Origin: Sphingomonas sp. Leaf412
Lineage (GTDB): Bacteria > Pseudomonadota > Alphaproteobacteria > Sphingomonadales > Sphingomonadaceae
Reading direction: 5' to 3'
Length of the DNA: 46,117 nt
Assembly (NCBI RefSeq): GCF_001425405.1
Contig: NZ_LMQP01000003.1
Span: 89,556 to 135,672 of the forward strand
Part shown: positions 36,803-44,513 of the stretch, piece by piece
Position numbering within the stretch: the stretch's first letter is position 1
Layout of the letters: every line of letters begins with the position of its first letter
Translations under genes and position numbers: made by a program
Notes under the pieces: model-generated
Databases searched by the model: none
What the model was told of the DNA's origin: nothing
What the model saw: only the letters and a program-made list of their open reading frames with translations

Positions 36803-37225
36803 ATGTTGCTGCACATCGTCGCGCGCGGGCGGATCGGTCGGTCGCCCGAGGCGGAACTGGTCGACCGTTACCTGAAACGGATCGTCTGGCCGACGCGCGT
36901 CACCGAACTGCCCGACACCGGGGGGCGCGAGCCCGATCGGGTCGGGCAGTCGCGCCGCATCCTGCTGGACGAGAAGGGCGAGGTGATGCCGTCGATGGAC
37001 ATCGCGCAGCGGTTGGGACGCTGGCGCGACGACGGGGTGCGGGAGGCGCGGTTCCTGATCGGTGCCGCGGACGGTTTCGACGATGCCGCGCGGGGGGAGG
37101 CGGACCTGCTGCTGTCGTTCGGGCGCGCGACCTGGCCGCACCTGCTGACCCGTGCGATGCTGGCGGAGCAATTGTTCCGCGCGACCAGCATCCTGGCGGG
37201 GCATCCCTATCATCGCGAGGGGTGA
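36803..37225 (+). CDS. rlmH: 23S rRNA pseudouridine-1915 N3-methyltransferase RlmH
   Basis: 140 residues, SPOUT family. ALDEKG-type motif (LLDEKGEVMPS), ARFLIGAADGF for SAM binding, and the C-terminal LTRAMLAEQLFRATSILAGHPYH knot. Length and tail are typical of RlmH. It follows rsfS by 21 bases in the conserved operon. Confidence 0.96.
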   Translation: MLLHIVARGRIGRSPEAELVDRYLKRIVWPTRVTELPDTGGREPDRVGQSRRILLDEKGEVMPSMDIAQRLGRWRDDGVREARFLIGAADGFDDAARGEADLLLSFGRATWPHLLTRAMLAEQLFRATSILAGHPYHREG

Positions 37226-37285
37226 GCCGAGGGAGCGAAAGCGGCGCTTGATCCGCGCGAGCCCTCGCCGCAAGACCGCGCACAG

Positions 37286-38380
37286 ATGACGCCGCGTCTC
37301 CGCCCCCTGCTCGCCGCCGTGGCCGCCGTCGCGGTCGCGGGCGCGGCGTGGGCCGCCGCGACGCCCGGCGACCTGCGCGCCGCCAATGCCGCCGCCGCCG
37401 GCGCGGCGCGCGAAGCGGCGCGGCTGGATGCGAGGGCGGGCGCCAGCGACGATCCGGCGGCGCGTGCGCGGCTGGAACGCGCGGCGGTGGCGGCACGGGT
37501 GCGCGGCGCGGAGGCGGAGATCGCGGCGGCGCGGGTCCGCGCGGCCCTGGTCGAGGCGCGGCTGGTATCGCAACGCGCCGGTCTCGCGGCGGAACAGGGG
37601 CCGGTGGCGCGGCTGCTGGCCGCGTTGACCGGGCTGGCGCGGCGTCCCGCGATCGCGGCGGTCGCGCAACCGGGCAGCATCGCCGACCTGGTCCATGTGC
37701 AGGCGGTGCTGTCCACCACCATGCCCGCGGTCGCGGCGCGGACGGCGGCGATCCGCGACGACCTGGCACGGGCGCGGGCGTTGCAGGCGAATGCGACGGT
37801 CGCGGCACGCAGCCTTCAGGCCGGGCACGCGCGGCTGGTCGATGCGCGCGAGCGGCTGGCGGCGCTGTCGGGGGATGACGAACAGGCGCTGGCGCTGGGC
37901 GAGCGCACTCGCGACATCGTCGACCGGCTGCGTACGATCGGGGGCGCGCAGGCGACGCTGGCCGATCTCGCCGCGCTGCCCGGCCCGCCGGTCGCGTCCA
38001 CGGCCCCGGTCGGGGCGGCGGCGTATCGCCTGCCGGTGTCGGGGCGGCTGACGACCGGACTGGGCGAGGTGTCGGACAACGGCGTGCGGGCGCGGGGGCT
38101 GACGTTCGACGTCGCGGCCGGCGTGCCGGTGGCGGTCCCCGCGGCCGGGCGGGTGGTGTTCGCCGGACCGTTCCGCAGCTTCGGCGGCACCGTCATCATC
38201 GATCACGGCGCGGGGTGGACGACGGCGGTGACGGGCCTCGGCCCCGTCGAGGTCGCGCGCGGGGCGCGGGTCGTGCCGGGGATGCGGATCGGGCGCGCGC
38301 CGCAGGGGGAGGCGCCGCGCGTGACGGTGGAATTGCGCCGCAACGGCCGCCCGGTCGACATCACGGCGATGATCGGGTGA
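37286..38380 (+). CDS. EnvC-like murein hydrolase activator (degenerate M23/LytM)
   Basis: 364 residues. Signal peptide 1-24, then an Ala/Arg-rich coiled coil (about 28-215), then a LytM domain (about 245-364). The metal ligands of active LytM enzymes are missing: GLTFDVAAG replaces the H-x3-D motif, VTGLGP replaces the YAHL-type motif, and RVTVELRRNG replaces HxH. This is as in EnvC, which activates amidases instead of cutting. Gene order before ctpA supports the EnvC role in cell separation. Confidence 0.88.
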   Translation: MTPRLRPLLAAVAAVAVAGAAWAAATPGDLRAANAAAAGAAREAARLDARAGASDDPAARARLERAAVAARVRGAEAEIAAARVRAALVEARLVSQRAGLAAEQGPVARLLAALTGLARRPAIAAVAQPGSIADLVHVQAVLSTTMPAVAARTAAIRDDLARARALQANATVAARSLQAGHARLVDARERLAALSGDDEQALALGERTRDIVDRLRTIGGAQATLADLAALPGPPVASTAPVGAAAYRLPVSGRLTTGLGEVSDNGVRARGLTFDVAAGVPVAVPAAGRVVFAGPFRSFGGTVIIDHGAGWTTAVTGLGPVEVARGARVVPGMRIGRAPQGEAPRVTVELRRNGRPVDITAMIG

Positions 38381-38410
38381 TGCTCATCGTCCGTTCAGCC
38401 GGCACGCGCT

Positions 38411-38438
38411 TTGATCGGCCCGCGGGTTTGGGCTACAC
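38411..38438 (+). promoter_or_regulatory. Candidate ctpA promoter
   Basis: TTGATC (38411-38416), 16 bases, CTACAC (38433-38438); with a 17-base spacer the -10 would be TACACC. Confidence 0.4.
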
Positions 38439-38474
38439 CCCGGGTCCCGCCCGTTCGAAGGATCGCCGCACCCC

Positions 38475-39824
38475 ATGAAGACCCGTCTGTTGCAGGCCGC
38501 CGCGCTGGTCACGACCATGGCGATGGTCCCGGTCGCCACGGGGGCGATGGCGGCGGTCGATACCGCCACGTATCGCGCGATGGACCAGTTCCTGGACGTG
38601 TATAACCGCGTGAAGGCGGATTATGTCGACAAGGTCACCGACGAACAGCTCATCAAGGGCGCGATCGACGGCATGCTGTCCAGCCTGGACCCCCATAGCA
38701 GCTACGTCGACGCATCCGATTTCGACAACATGCGGATCGCGACCGAGGGGAATTACGGCGGCCTCGGCCTGACCGTGTCGATGGAGGACGGCGCGGTGAA
38801 GGTCATCGCGCCGCAGGAGGATACCCCCGCGGGCCGCGCGGGCATCAAGTCGGGCGACTATATCACGCATATCGACGGCAAGCTGATCTACGGCGGCAAG
38901 CTGGACGAGGCGACGGCGCAGATGCGGGGCAAGCCCGGTACGAAGGTGATGCTGACCCTGGTCCGCCCCGGCCGCGACAAGCCGATCGACGTGACGCTGG
39001 TGCGCGAGGTGATCGTGCAGCGCCCGGTGAAATGGGAAGTGAAGGGCGACGTCGGCTACATCAACATCAACACCTTCTCCGAACAGACCGGCGCCGACAC
39101 GCGCGCCGCGATCGTGGCGATCGACAAGGCGCTGGGGAAGAAGCCGCTGGGCTATGTCGTCGACCTGCGCGAGAACGGCGGCGGCCTGCTGACCCAGGCG
39201 ATCGCGGTCAGCGACGCGTTCCTGGACCATGGCGAGATCGTCAGCCAGCGCGGGCGCGAGAAGGGTGACATCGAACGCTATTTCGCGAAGCCCGGCGACG
39301 ACGCGAAAGGCCTGCCGATCGTGGTCCTGACCGATTCGGGCACCGCATCGGCGAGCGAGATCGTCGCGGGGGCGTTGCAGGACCATCATCGCGGGCTGGT
39401 GATGGGGGAGCGCACGTTCGGCAAGGGATCGGTGCAGACCTTGTTGCAGGTCGGCCCGCGCACCGCGTTGCGGCTGACCACCGCGCGCTACTTCACGCCC
39501 TCGGGCAAGAGCGTGCAGGAAGGCGGGATCGAGCCAGATATCCGCGTGCCGCAATTGTCCGACCCGGATTACAAGACGCGCCCCGTGTTCCGCGAGGCGG
39601 ACCTGCGCCGGCACCTCATCAACGAGATCAAGTCGCCCGACAACAAAGTGCTGGAGGAGGACGTCAAGGACGATCCCCGCTTCACCGCGACGCCCGAGAC
39701 GCTGAAGAAGCAGGGAATCGAGGATTTCCAATTGTGGTACGCGCTGAAGACCGTCGCGCGGCTGGGCGGCCCGAGCCAGGTGGCGGCGGTGACGCAGTCG
39801 ATGGCGGCGAAGAAGAAGCCGTGA
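38475..39824 (+). CDS. ctpA: S41 family C-terminal processing peptidase
   Basis: 449 residues. Signal peptide 1-26. An S41 N-terminal helix region (KADYVDKVTDEQLIKGAIDG) is followed by a PDZ domain (about 85-165, GGLGLTVSMEDG). The protease domain holds Ser 294 in TASASE and Lys 317 in TFGKGSVQT, the Ser-Lys dyad. Periplasmic; trims proteins at their C-termini and affects cell-wall hydrolases. Its place after the envC-like gene is conserved. Confidence 0.96.
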   Translation: MKTRLLQAAALVTTMAMVPVATGAMAAVDTATYRAMDQFLDVYNRVKADYVDKVTDEQLIKGAIDGMLSSLDPHSSYVDASDFDNMRIATEGNYGGLGLTVSMEDGAVKVIAPQEDTPAGRAGIKSGDYITHIDGKLIYGGKLDEATAQMRGKPGTKVMLTLVRPGRDKPIDVTLVREVIVQRPVKWEVKGDVGYININTFSEQTGADTRAAIVAIDKALGKKPLGYVVDLRENGGGLLTQAIAVSDAFLDHGEIVSQRGREKGDIERYFAKPGDDAKGLPIVVLTDSGTASASEIVAGALQDHHRGLVMGERTFGKGSVQTLLQVGPRTALRLTTARYFTPSGKSVQEGGIEPDIRVPQLSDPDYKTRPVFREADLRRHLINEIKSPDNKVLEEDVKDDPRFTATPETLKKQGIEDFQLWYALKTVARLGGPSQVAAVTQSMAAKKKP

Positions 39825-39837
39825 GCGTGACCAACCG

Positions 39838-39935
39838 CCGTCATGCCGGACGTGATCCGGCATCCATGGTGCCGCGAGAACGGCCCGCGTTGTCCTCGTG
39901 GCACGATGGACCCCGGCTCGGGGCCGGGGTGACGG
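39838..39935. repeat. Dispersed palindromes, family C copies 3 and 4
   Basis: ATGCCGGACGTGATCCGGCAT core (39842-39862), then a second stem CCCCGGCTCGGGGCCGGGG (39911-39929). Outer sequences CCGTCAT and GTGACGG are inverted. It fills the gap between ctpA and dsbB. Confidence 0.6.
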
Positions 39936-39948
39936 AGGTCGTATTAGC

Positions 39949-40431
39949 ATGACCCCCTCCCTCCACCGTGCACGCCTGCTGGCGTTCCTGATCCCCGCCG
40001 CGCTGCTTGCCGGGGCGTGGGCGTTCCAGCTGATCGGCGGGCTTTACCCGTGCGAGATGTGCCATTGGCAGCGCTGGCCGCATTATGCCGCGCTGTTCTT
40101 CGCCGCGCTGGCGTTCGCGATCCGCGATGTGCGGACCGTCCGCACGTTGGTGGTCGGGGCCGCGGTGCTGGTCGCGCTATCGGGCCTGATCGGCGTCTTC
40201 CACGCCGGGGTCGAATATCACTGGTGGCAGGGGGTCACCGCCTGCACGCAGACGGTCAGCACCGCGGGCCTGTCGACGCAGGCGTCGCTGGACGCGATCC
40301 TGTCGGCGCCGATCGTGCGGTGCGATGCGGCGCAATGGACGTTCGCGGGCGTGTCGCTCGCGGGGTGGAATGCGATCGTCTCGCTCGTCGGCGCGGCGGC
40401 AATCGTCTATCTGTCGAGGAAGCGCGCATGA
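39949..40431 (+). CDS. dsbB: Disulfide bond formation protein B
   Basis: 160 residues, four membrane segments. CEMC (residues 35-38) is the first redox pair; the second periplasmic pair is TACTQT and VRCDAAQW. It reoxidises DsbA by passing electrons to quinone. Start ATG 39949. Its stop overlaps the coq7 ATG (ATGA). Confidence 0.92.
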   Translation: MTPSLHRARLLAFLIPAALLAGAWAFQLIGGLYPCEMCHWQRWPHYAALFFAALAFAIRDVRTVRTLVVGAAVLVALSGLIGVFHAGVEYHWWQGVTACTQTVSTAGLSTQASLDAILSAPIVRCDAAQWTFAGVSLAGWNAIVSLVGAAAIVYLSRKRA

Positions 40432-40961
40432 CGTGGAAACCCGGCGACCGCCCGGTCGCGAGCGAGGCGATGATCCGCGTCGATCAGGCGGGGGAATATG
40501 GCGCGACGCGCATCTATGCCGGGCAGCTGGCGGTGATGGGGCATCGCTCCACCATCGCGCGCGAGATCGCGGGGATGGCGTTGCAGGAGGAGCGGCACCG
40601 CGCGTTCTTCGACCGCATGATCGCGGAGCGCGGCGTGCGCCCGACCGTGCTCCAGCCGTTCTGGGACGTCGCCGGGTTCGCGCTGGGCGCGGTCACCGCC
40701 GCGATGGGGCCGAAGGCGGCGATGGCGTGCACCGCCGCGGTCGAAACCGAGATCGACAAGCATTACGCCGACCAGCTGGTCGAGCTGGGAGACGGCGACC
40801 CCGAACTGTCGACCGCGATCGCGGATTTCCAGGCCGAGGAGCTGGAGCATCGCGCCACCGCGCTGGCGCACGGGGCGGAGGAAGCGCCCGCCTATCCGTT
40901 GATGTCCGCGATCATCCGGCTGGGTTGCCGCGTCGCGATCGCCACCGCCAAGAGGATCTGA
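40428..40961 (+). CDS. coq7: Demethoxyubiquinone hydroxylase Coq7
   Basis: 177 residues, diiron protein. Iron ligands: Glu 23 in DQAGEYGA, ExxH in LQEERHRAFF (54-57), Glu in AAVETEIDKHY, and ExxH in EELEHRA. Adds the last hydroxyl in ubiquinone synthesis. Membrane-associated. Coupled with dsbB, whose electron acceptor is ubiquinone. Confidence 0.95.
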   Translation: MTWKPGDRPVASEAMIRVDQAGEYGATRIYAGQLAVMGHRSTIAREIAGMALQEERHRAFFDRMIAERGVRPTVLQPFWDVAGFALGAVTAAMGPKAAMACTAAVETEIDKHYADQLVELGDGDPELSTAIADFQAEELEHRATALAHGAEEAPAYPLMSAIIRLGCRVAIATAKRI

Positions 40962-40964
40962 CCG

Positions 40965-41411
40965 ATGTCGCCGCGTTACGCCGCTTTGGCCCTGCTGTTC
41001 TTTCCCGCGATCGCCGCCGCGCAGGCGGGTCCCACCCTGGCCCCGCGCGTCGCCAAGACGACCGCGGCGGAGGGCGTGTCGCGCAACGCGCCGGTCAACG
41101 GCGTGCTGGTCCTGTACGGCAACGAACGCTGCCCGACGAACGCCAACGGCGAGGAGATCGTGGTCTGTTCGCGCCGGTCGGCCGAGGAGCAGTTCCGCAT
41201 CCCCAAGGAATTGCGCAATTTCGAGATCACGCCCGAGAACGAGAATTGGGCGGTGAGGGAGGCGGGTAATCGCGACGTCGGCAGCGTCGGCATCGGCAGC
41301 TGCTCCACCGTCGGCGCGGGCGGGCAGGTCGGCTGCAACGGCAGGTTCGTCCGCCGCAACAAGGCGGAGGCGAAGGCCGAGGAGAAGGCCGCCGCGCCGA
41401 TCCTGAAATAG
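40965..41411 (+). CDS. Secreted hypothetical protein with VVC-RR ... RIP motif
   Basis: 148 residues. A signal peptide ends near AIAAAQ. The recognisable core is GNERCPTNANGEEIVVCSRR followed by EQFRIPKELR (about 51-82). Two further Cys are in GSCSTVGAGGQVGC. The tail is Lys/Glu/Ala-rich. Three bases after coq7, so in the same operon. Periplasmic with likely disulfides. Function unknown; the motif is shared with the protein at 27640. Confidence 0.82.
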   Translation: MSPRYAALALLFFPAIAAAQAGPTLAPRVAKTTAAEGVSRNAPVNGVLVLYGNERCPTNANGEEIVVCSRRSAEEQFRIPKELRNFEITPENENWAVREAGNRDVGSVGIGSCSTVGAGGQVGCNGRFVRRNKAEAKAEEKAAAPILK

Positions 41412-41497
41412 GCGTCCGCCCGGCGGGGCGTGGACCCCTTGCTTCTCCCCCGCGCGCGTGCATCATCGCGCGACCGCAACATCCGGGGGGATGATCG

Positions 41498-42019
41498 ATG
41501 GCGACGACGGCCTATTACGCGCTCCGGTCCCGGGGCCGCGCGGCGCGCGACCTTCGGGCGCCGGGTCGGCTGGACCAGGTCCTGTCGCTCGGGGCGGTCG
41601 TCCTGCTGGCCTTCGCCCTCGCGGCGATCGGTCGCGGCGCGGCGCAGTGGGCGACGGTGCCCGCGGTCATCTGGCTGCATCTCCTGACCATCCTGACCGC
41701 GACCGCGCTGACCCCGGTCATGTTGCTGCGCCGGCGCGGGGACCGGCCGCATCGGATGGTGGGAGCCGCGTGGCTGCTCGCCATGTTCGCGACCGCCCTC
41801 GCCACGATGTTCATCCGCACCTCGGGCGGATTCAGCGTCATCCACATCCTGTCGGTATGGACCATGGCGCAGGTGCCGCTGATCTGGTGGACCGCGCGCA
41901 CCCACAGGATCGCGCGCCATCGTCGCGCGGTCCACGGCCTGGTCATCGGCGCGTTGTTGATCGCGGGATTCTTCACCTTTCCGTTCCAGCGCCTGCTGGG
42001 CAGCTGGCTGTTCGCCTGA
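41498..42019 (+). CDS. DUF2306-like membrane protein
   Basis: 173 residues, about four membrane segments. Conserved-looking features are HLLTILTATALTPVMLLRRR, HRMVGAAWLLAMFATALATM, FIRTSGGFSVIHILSVWT and HRRAVHGLVIGALL. His and Arg in these positions fit the DUF2306 family. Function unknown. Confidence 0.75.
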   Translation: MATTAYYALRSRGRAARDLRAPGRLDQVLSLGAVVLLAFALAAIGRGAAQWATVPAVIWLHLLTILTATALTPVMLLRRRGDRPHRMVGAAWLLAMFATALATMFIRTSGGFSVIHILSVWTMAQVPLIWWTARTHRIARHRRAVHGLVIGALLIAGFFTFPFQRLLGSWLFA

Positions 42020-42127
42020 TACATCCGCGGCGGTCGCGTGACTGGCGCATTCGCGGAGCACCGCGGGGGAGCGCGACCCGCATATCGCCGCGCGCCTGGG
42101 CAATCCTCCTGCCGAAAGGATGCCGTC

Positions 42128-42817
42128 ATGACCGATCCGATCCGTATCGCCTTCCTGCTGTTCCCGCAGGTGACGCAGCTCGACCTGACCGGGCCGGCGC
42201 AGGTATTGTCGCGGCTGGGAGATGCGCGGCTGGACCTGGTCGCGGCGACGCTGGAGCCCGTGCCGACCGACGCGGGCTTCTCGATCCTTCCCACCGCCAC
42301 GTTCGCCGACGTGCCGGCGGCGGATGTGCTGTGCGTTCCCGGCGGGTTCGGGACCAACGACGTCATCGCCGACGATGCGACGATGGCCTGGGTGGCTCAG
42401 GTGGGGGCGGAGGCGCGCTGGGTGACCAGCGTGTGCACGGGATCGCTGGTCCTCGGCGCGGCGGGGCTGCTGCGCGGATATCGCGCCGGGTGCCATTGGG
42501 GGCAGCGGCACATGCTGCCCGTGTTCGGGGCGGAGCCGGTGGCGCAGCGGGTCGTGGTCGATCGCAACCGCGTGACCGGGGGCGGGGTCACCGCGGGGAT
42601 CGACTTCGCGCTGACGCTGATGGCGCTGATCCGCGGGCAGGCGCACGCGGAACTGGTGCAGCTGAGCCTGGAATACGACCCCGCGCCGCCGTTCGACGCC
42701 GGCTCGCCGGAGCGCGCGGGCGTGGCGGTGATGGCGGCGTACGAGCGGCGTGTGGCCGCACTGGTGCCCGATCGCGACGACCGGCTGCGCGCGCTGGCGA
42801 AGCGGCGGGGGTTCTGA
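42128..42817 (+). CDS. DJ-1/PfpI family protein
   Basis: 229 residues. Pattern: IAFLLFPQVTQLDLTGPAQV at the N-terminus, VPGGFGTND, and the nucleophile-elbow Cys in TSVCTGSLVLGAAGLLRG with HWG after it. This resembles the isonitrile-hydratase-like or AraC-N-terminal-like branch of the family. Start ATG 42128 has AAAGGA upstream. Real substrate unknown. Confidence 0.88.
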   Translation: MTDPIRIAFLLFPQVTQLDLTGPAQVLSRLGDARLDLVAATLEPVPTDAGFSILPTATFADVPAADVLCVPGGFGTNDVIADDATMAWVAQVGAEARWVTSVCTGSLVLGAAGLLRGYRAGCHWGQRHMLPVFGAEPVAQRVVVDRNRVTGGGVTAGIDFALTLMALIRGQAHAELVQLSLEYDPAPPFDAGSPERAGVAVMAAYERRVAALVPDRDDRLRALAKRRGF

Positions 42818-42824
42818 TCCCTTT

Positions 42825-42900
42825 CGTCATTGCGCGCGAGGCGCGGCAATCCGGTGTATCGCGCGCCGCACTGGATTGCTTCGCTACGCTCGCGATGACG
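42825..42900. repeat. Dispersed long palindrome, family A copy 2
   Basis: A 76-base element of the same length as copy 1, CGTCATTGCGCGCGAGGCG ... CTTCGCTACGCTCGCGATGACG in pattern, between convergent DJ-1 and DedA genes. Confidence 0.85.
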
Positions 42901-42904
42901 GGTG

Positions 42905-43537
42905 CTATTTCACGCGGCGGATGTCCTTCAGCCGGTGCCACAGGAAGAACGCGCCCGCCGCGACGATCGCGACCGCGATGAAGATCTCGAACTGGTGGTA
43001 GATCGCCTTCACCCGCGGATCCGAATTCCACTTGTCGCCCAGCCACATGCCCAGCCACGCCAGCAGGAAGCACCACGGCCACGAACCGACGAAGGTGTAG
43101 ACGTGGAAGGGGATCAGCTTCATCCGCGCCACGCCCGCGGGAAAGGCGATGAAGGTGCGGATGATCGGCAGCATCCGCCCGACGAGGATGGCCGCCGAGC
43201 CCCAGCGGTTGAAGAACCGGTCCGCCGCGTCCAGCTCGCCGGGGCCGATCAGCAGATACTTGCCCCATTTCTCCGCCATCGGGCGCCCGCCGCGGCGGCC
43301 GACCTCGTACGCCACGATCGACCCCAGGTTGCAGCCGATCGCCCCCGCGGTGGCGGCGAGGTACAGGTCCATCTTCCCCAGCGACACGAGATAGCCCGCG
43401 AAGGGCATGATGATCTCGCTCGGCAACGGGACGCACGCGCTCTCGATCGCCATCAGCAGTGCGATGCCCCAATAGCCGCCCGCCTCGATCACCGCGGTCG
43501 TGAACCGCGCGAGGGCTTCCAGTATCTGTCCGATCAT
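42905..43537 (-). CDS. DedA family membrane protein
   Basis: 210 residues with about five hydrophobic segments. Family motifs are ESACVPLPSEIIMPFAG (Glu and Pro in the re-entrant loop), GRRGGRPMAEKWGKY, RFFNRWGSAAILVGRMLPIIRTFIAFPAG in pattern, and a C-terminal helix. DedA proteins are linked to lipid-carrier recycling and membrane potential; some move undecaprenyl phosphate. Start ATG 43537. Confidence 0.92.
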   Translation of the reverse strand: MIGQILEALARFTTAVIEAGGYWGIALLMAIESACVPLPSEIIMPFAGYLVSLGKMDLYLAATAGAIGCNLGSIVAYEVGRRGGRPMAEKWGKYLLIGPGELDAADRFFNRWGSAAILVGRMLPIIRTFIAFPAGVARMKLIPFHVYTFVGSWPWCFLLAWLGMWLGDKWNSDPRVKAIYHQFEIFIAVAIVAAGAFFLWHRLKDIRRVK

Positions 43538-43617
43538 GCCGCACGCGCTACCGCGAAGCCGGCACCGGCGAAAGCCGCAATCGGGAACCGGCGCGGCGCC
43601 GCGGGGGTTCGGGGCGA

Positions 43618-44412
43618 ATGCAGGACACCATCACGCTCAACGACGGTCGCGCGATGCCGCGGCTCGGCCTCGGCACGTACCAGATCCCCGACGCGCATGT
43701 CGCGCAGGTGGTCCGCAGCGGCCTCGACATCGGTTACCGGCTGGTCGACACCGCCGCGCTGTACCACAACGAGCGCGGGGTCGGGCACGGGCTGGACGAG
43801 GACACGTGGGTCACCACCAAGCTGTGGCACGACCACCATGGCGATGCGGAGGCCGCGCTGGACGCCAGCCTGGCACTGCTGGGGCGCGACGCGGTCGACC
43901 TGTACCTGATCCACTGGCCGCATCCGGCGGGGGAGAAGTACGTCACGGCGTGGGAGACGCTGGTGCGGTTGCGCGAGGCGGGGAAGGCACGGTCGATCGG
44001 GGTGTCGAACTTCCTGCCCGAGCATGTCGACGCGATCGTCGCGGCGACGGGCGTGACGCCCGCGGTGAACCAGATCGAACTGCACCCGACGTTCCAGCAG
44101 CGCGACGTGCAGGCGTATAATGTGGACCACGGGATCGTGACGCAGAGCTGGAGCCCGCTGGGGCAGGGCGCGACGTTGACGGACGACCGCATCGTGGAGA
44201 TCGCGGAAAAGCTGGGGGTTTCGGCGGCGCAGGTCGTCATCGCCTGGCATCTGGCGAAGGGGTTGGCGGTCATTCCGAAGGCGGGGGACCTGGATCATCT
44301 GGCGGATAATTTCGGGGCCTTGGGGGTGGAAGTGTCGGCGGAGGATGTCGCCGCGATCGATGCGATGGATGATGAAGCAGGGCGCATCGGGCCGGATCCG
44401 CGGGAGTTGTGA
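43618..44412 (+). CDS. Aldo/keto reductase
   Basis: 264 residues, NADPH-dependent, TIM barrel. Motifs: MPRLGLGTYQIPD, GYRLVDTAALYHNE (catalytic Asp and Tyr), TTKLWHDHHGD (Lys), LYLIHWPHP (His) and GVSNFLPEHVD, then SWSPLGQGATL and IPKAGDLDHLADN for the cofactor. A 2,5-diketo-gluconate reductase-like AKR. The start ATG 43618 begins the family pattern. Confidence 0.94.
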   Translation: MQDTITLNDGRAMPRLGLGTYQIPDAHVAQVVRSGLDIGYRLVDTAALYHNERGVGHGLDEDTWVTTKLWHDHHGDAEAALDASLALLGRDAVDLYLIHWPHPAGEKYVTAWETLVRLREAGKARSIGVSNFLPEHVDAIVAATGVTPAVNQIELHPTFQQRDVQAYNVDHGIVTQSWSPLGQGATLTDDRIVEIAEKLGVSAAQVVIAWHLAKGLAVIPKAGDLDHLADNFGALGVEVSAEDVAAIDAMDDEAGRIGPDPREL

Positions 44413-44424
44413 TGTTACTACTGT

Positions 44425-44508
44425 CGTCATTGCGAGCGTAGCGAAGCAATCCAGAGCGTCATGCGCGCCGCCCTGGATTGCCCCGTCGCTTCGCTCCTCG
44501 CAATGACG
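44425..44508. repeat. Dispersed long palindrome, family A copy 3
   Basis: An 84-base element with CGTCATTGCGAGCGTAGCG at the left and CGCAATGACG at the right, between convergent aldo/keto reductase and udgX genes. Confidence 0.85.
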
Positions 44509-44513
44509 GGCAG

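Noticed and set aside
36353..38206. 617-codon minus-strand frame across rsfS, rlmH and the envC-like gene
   Set aside because: Shadow of three conserved genes on the plus strand.
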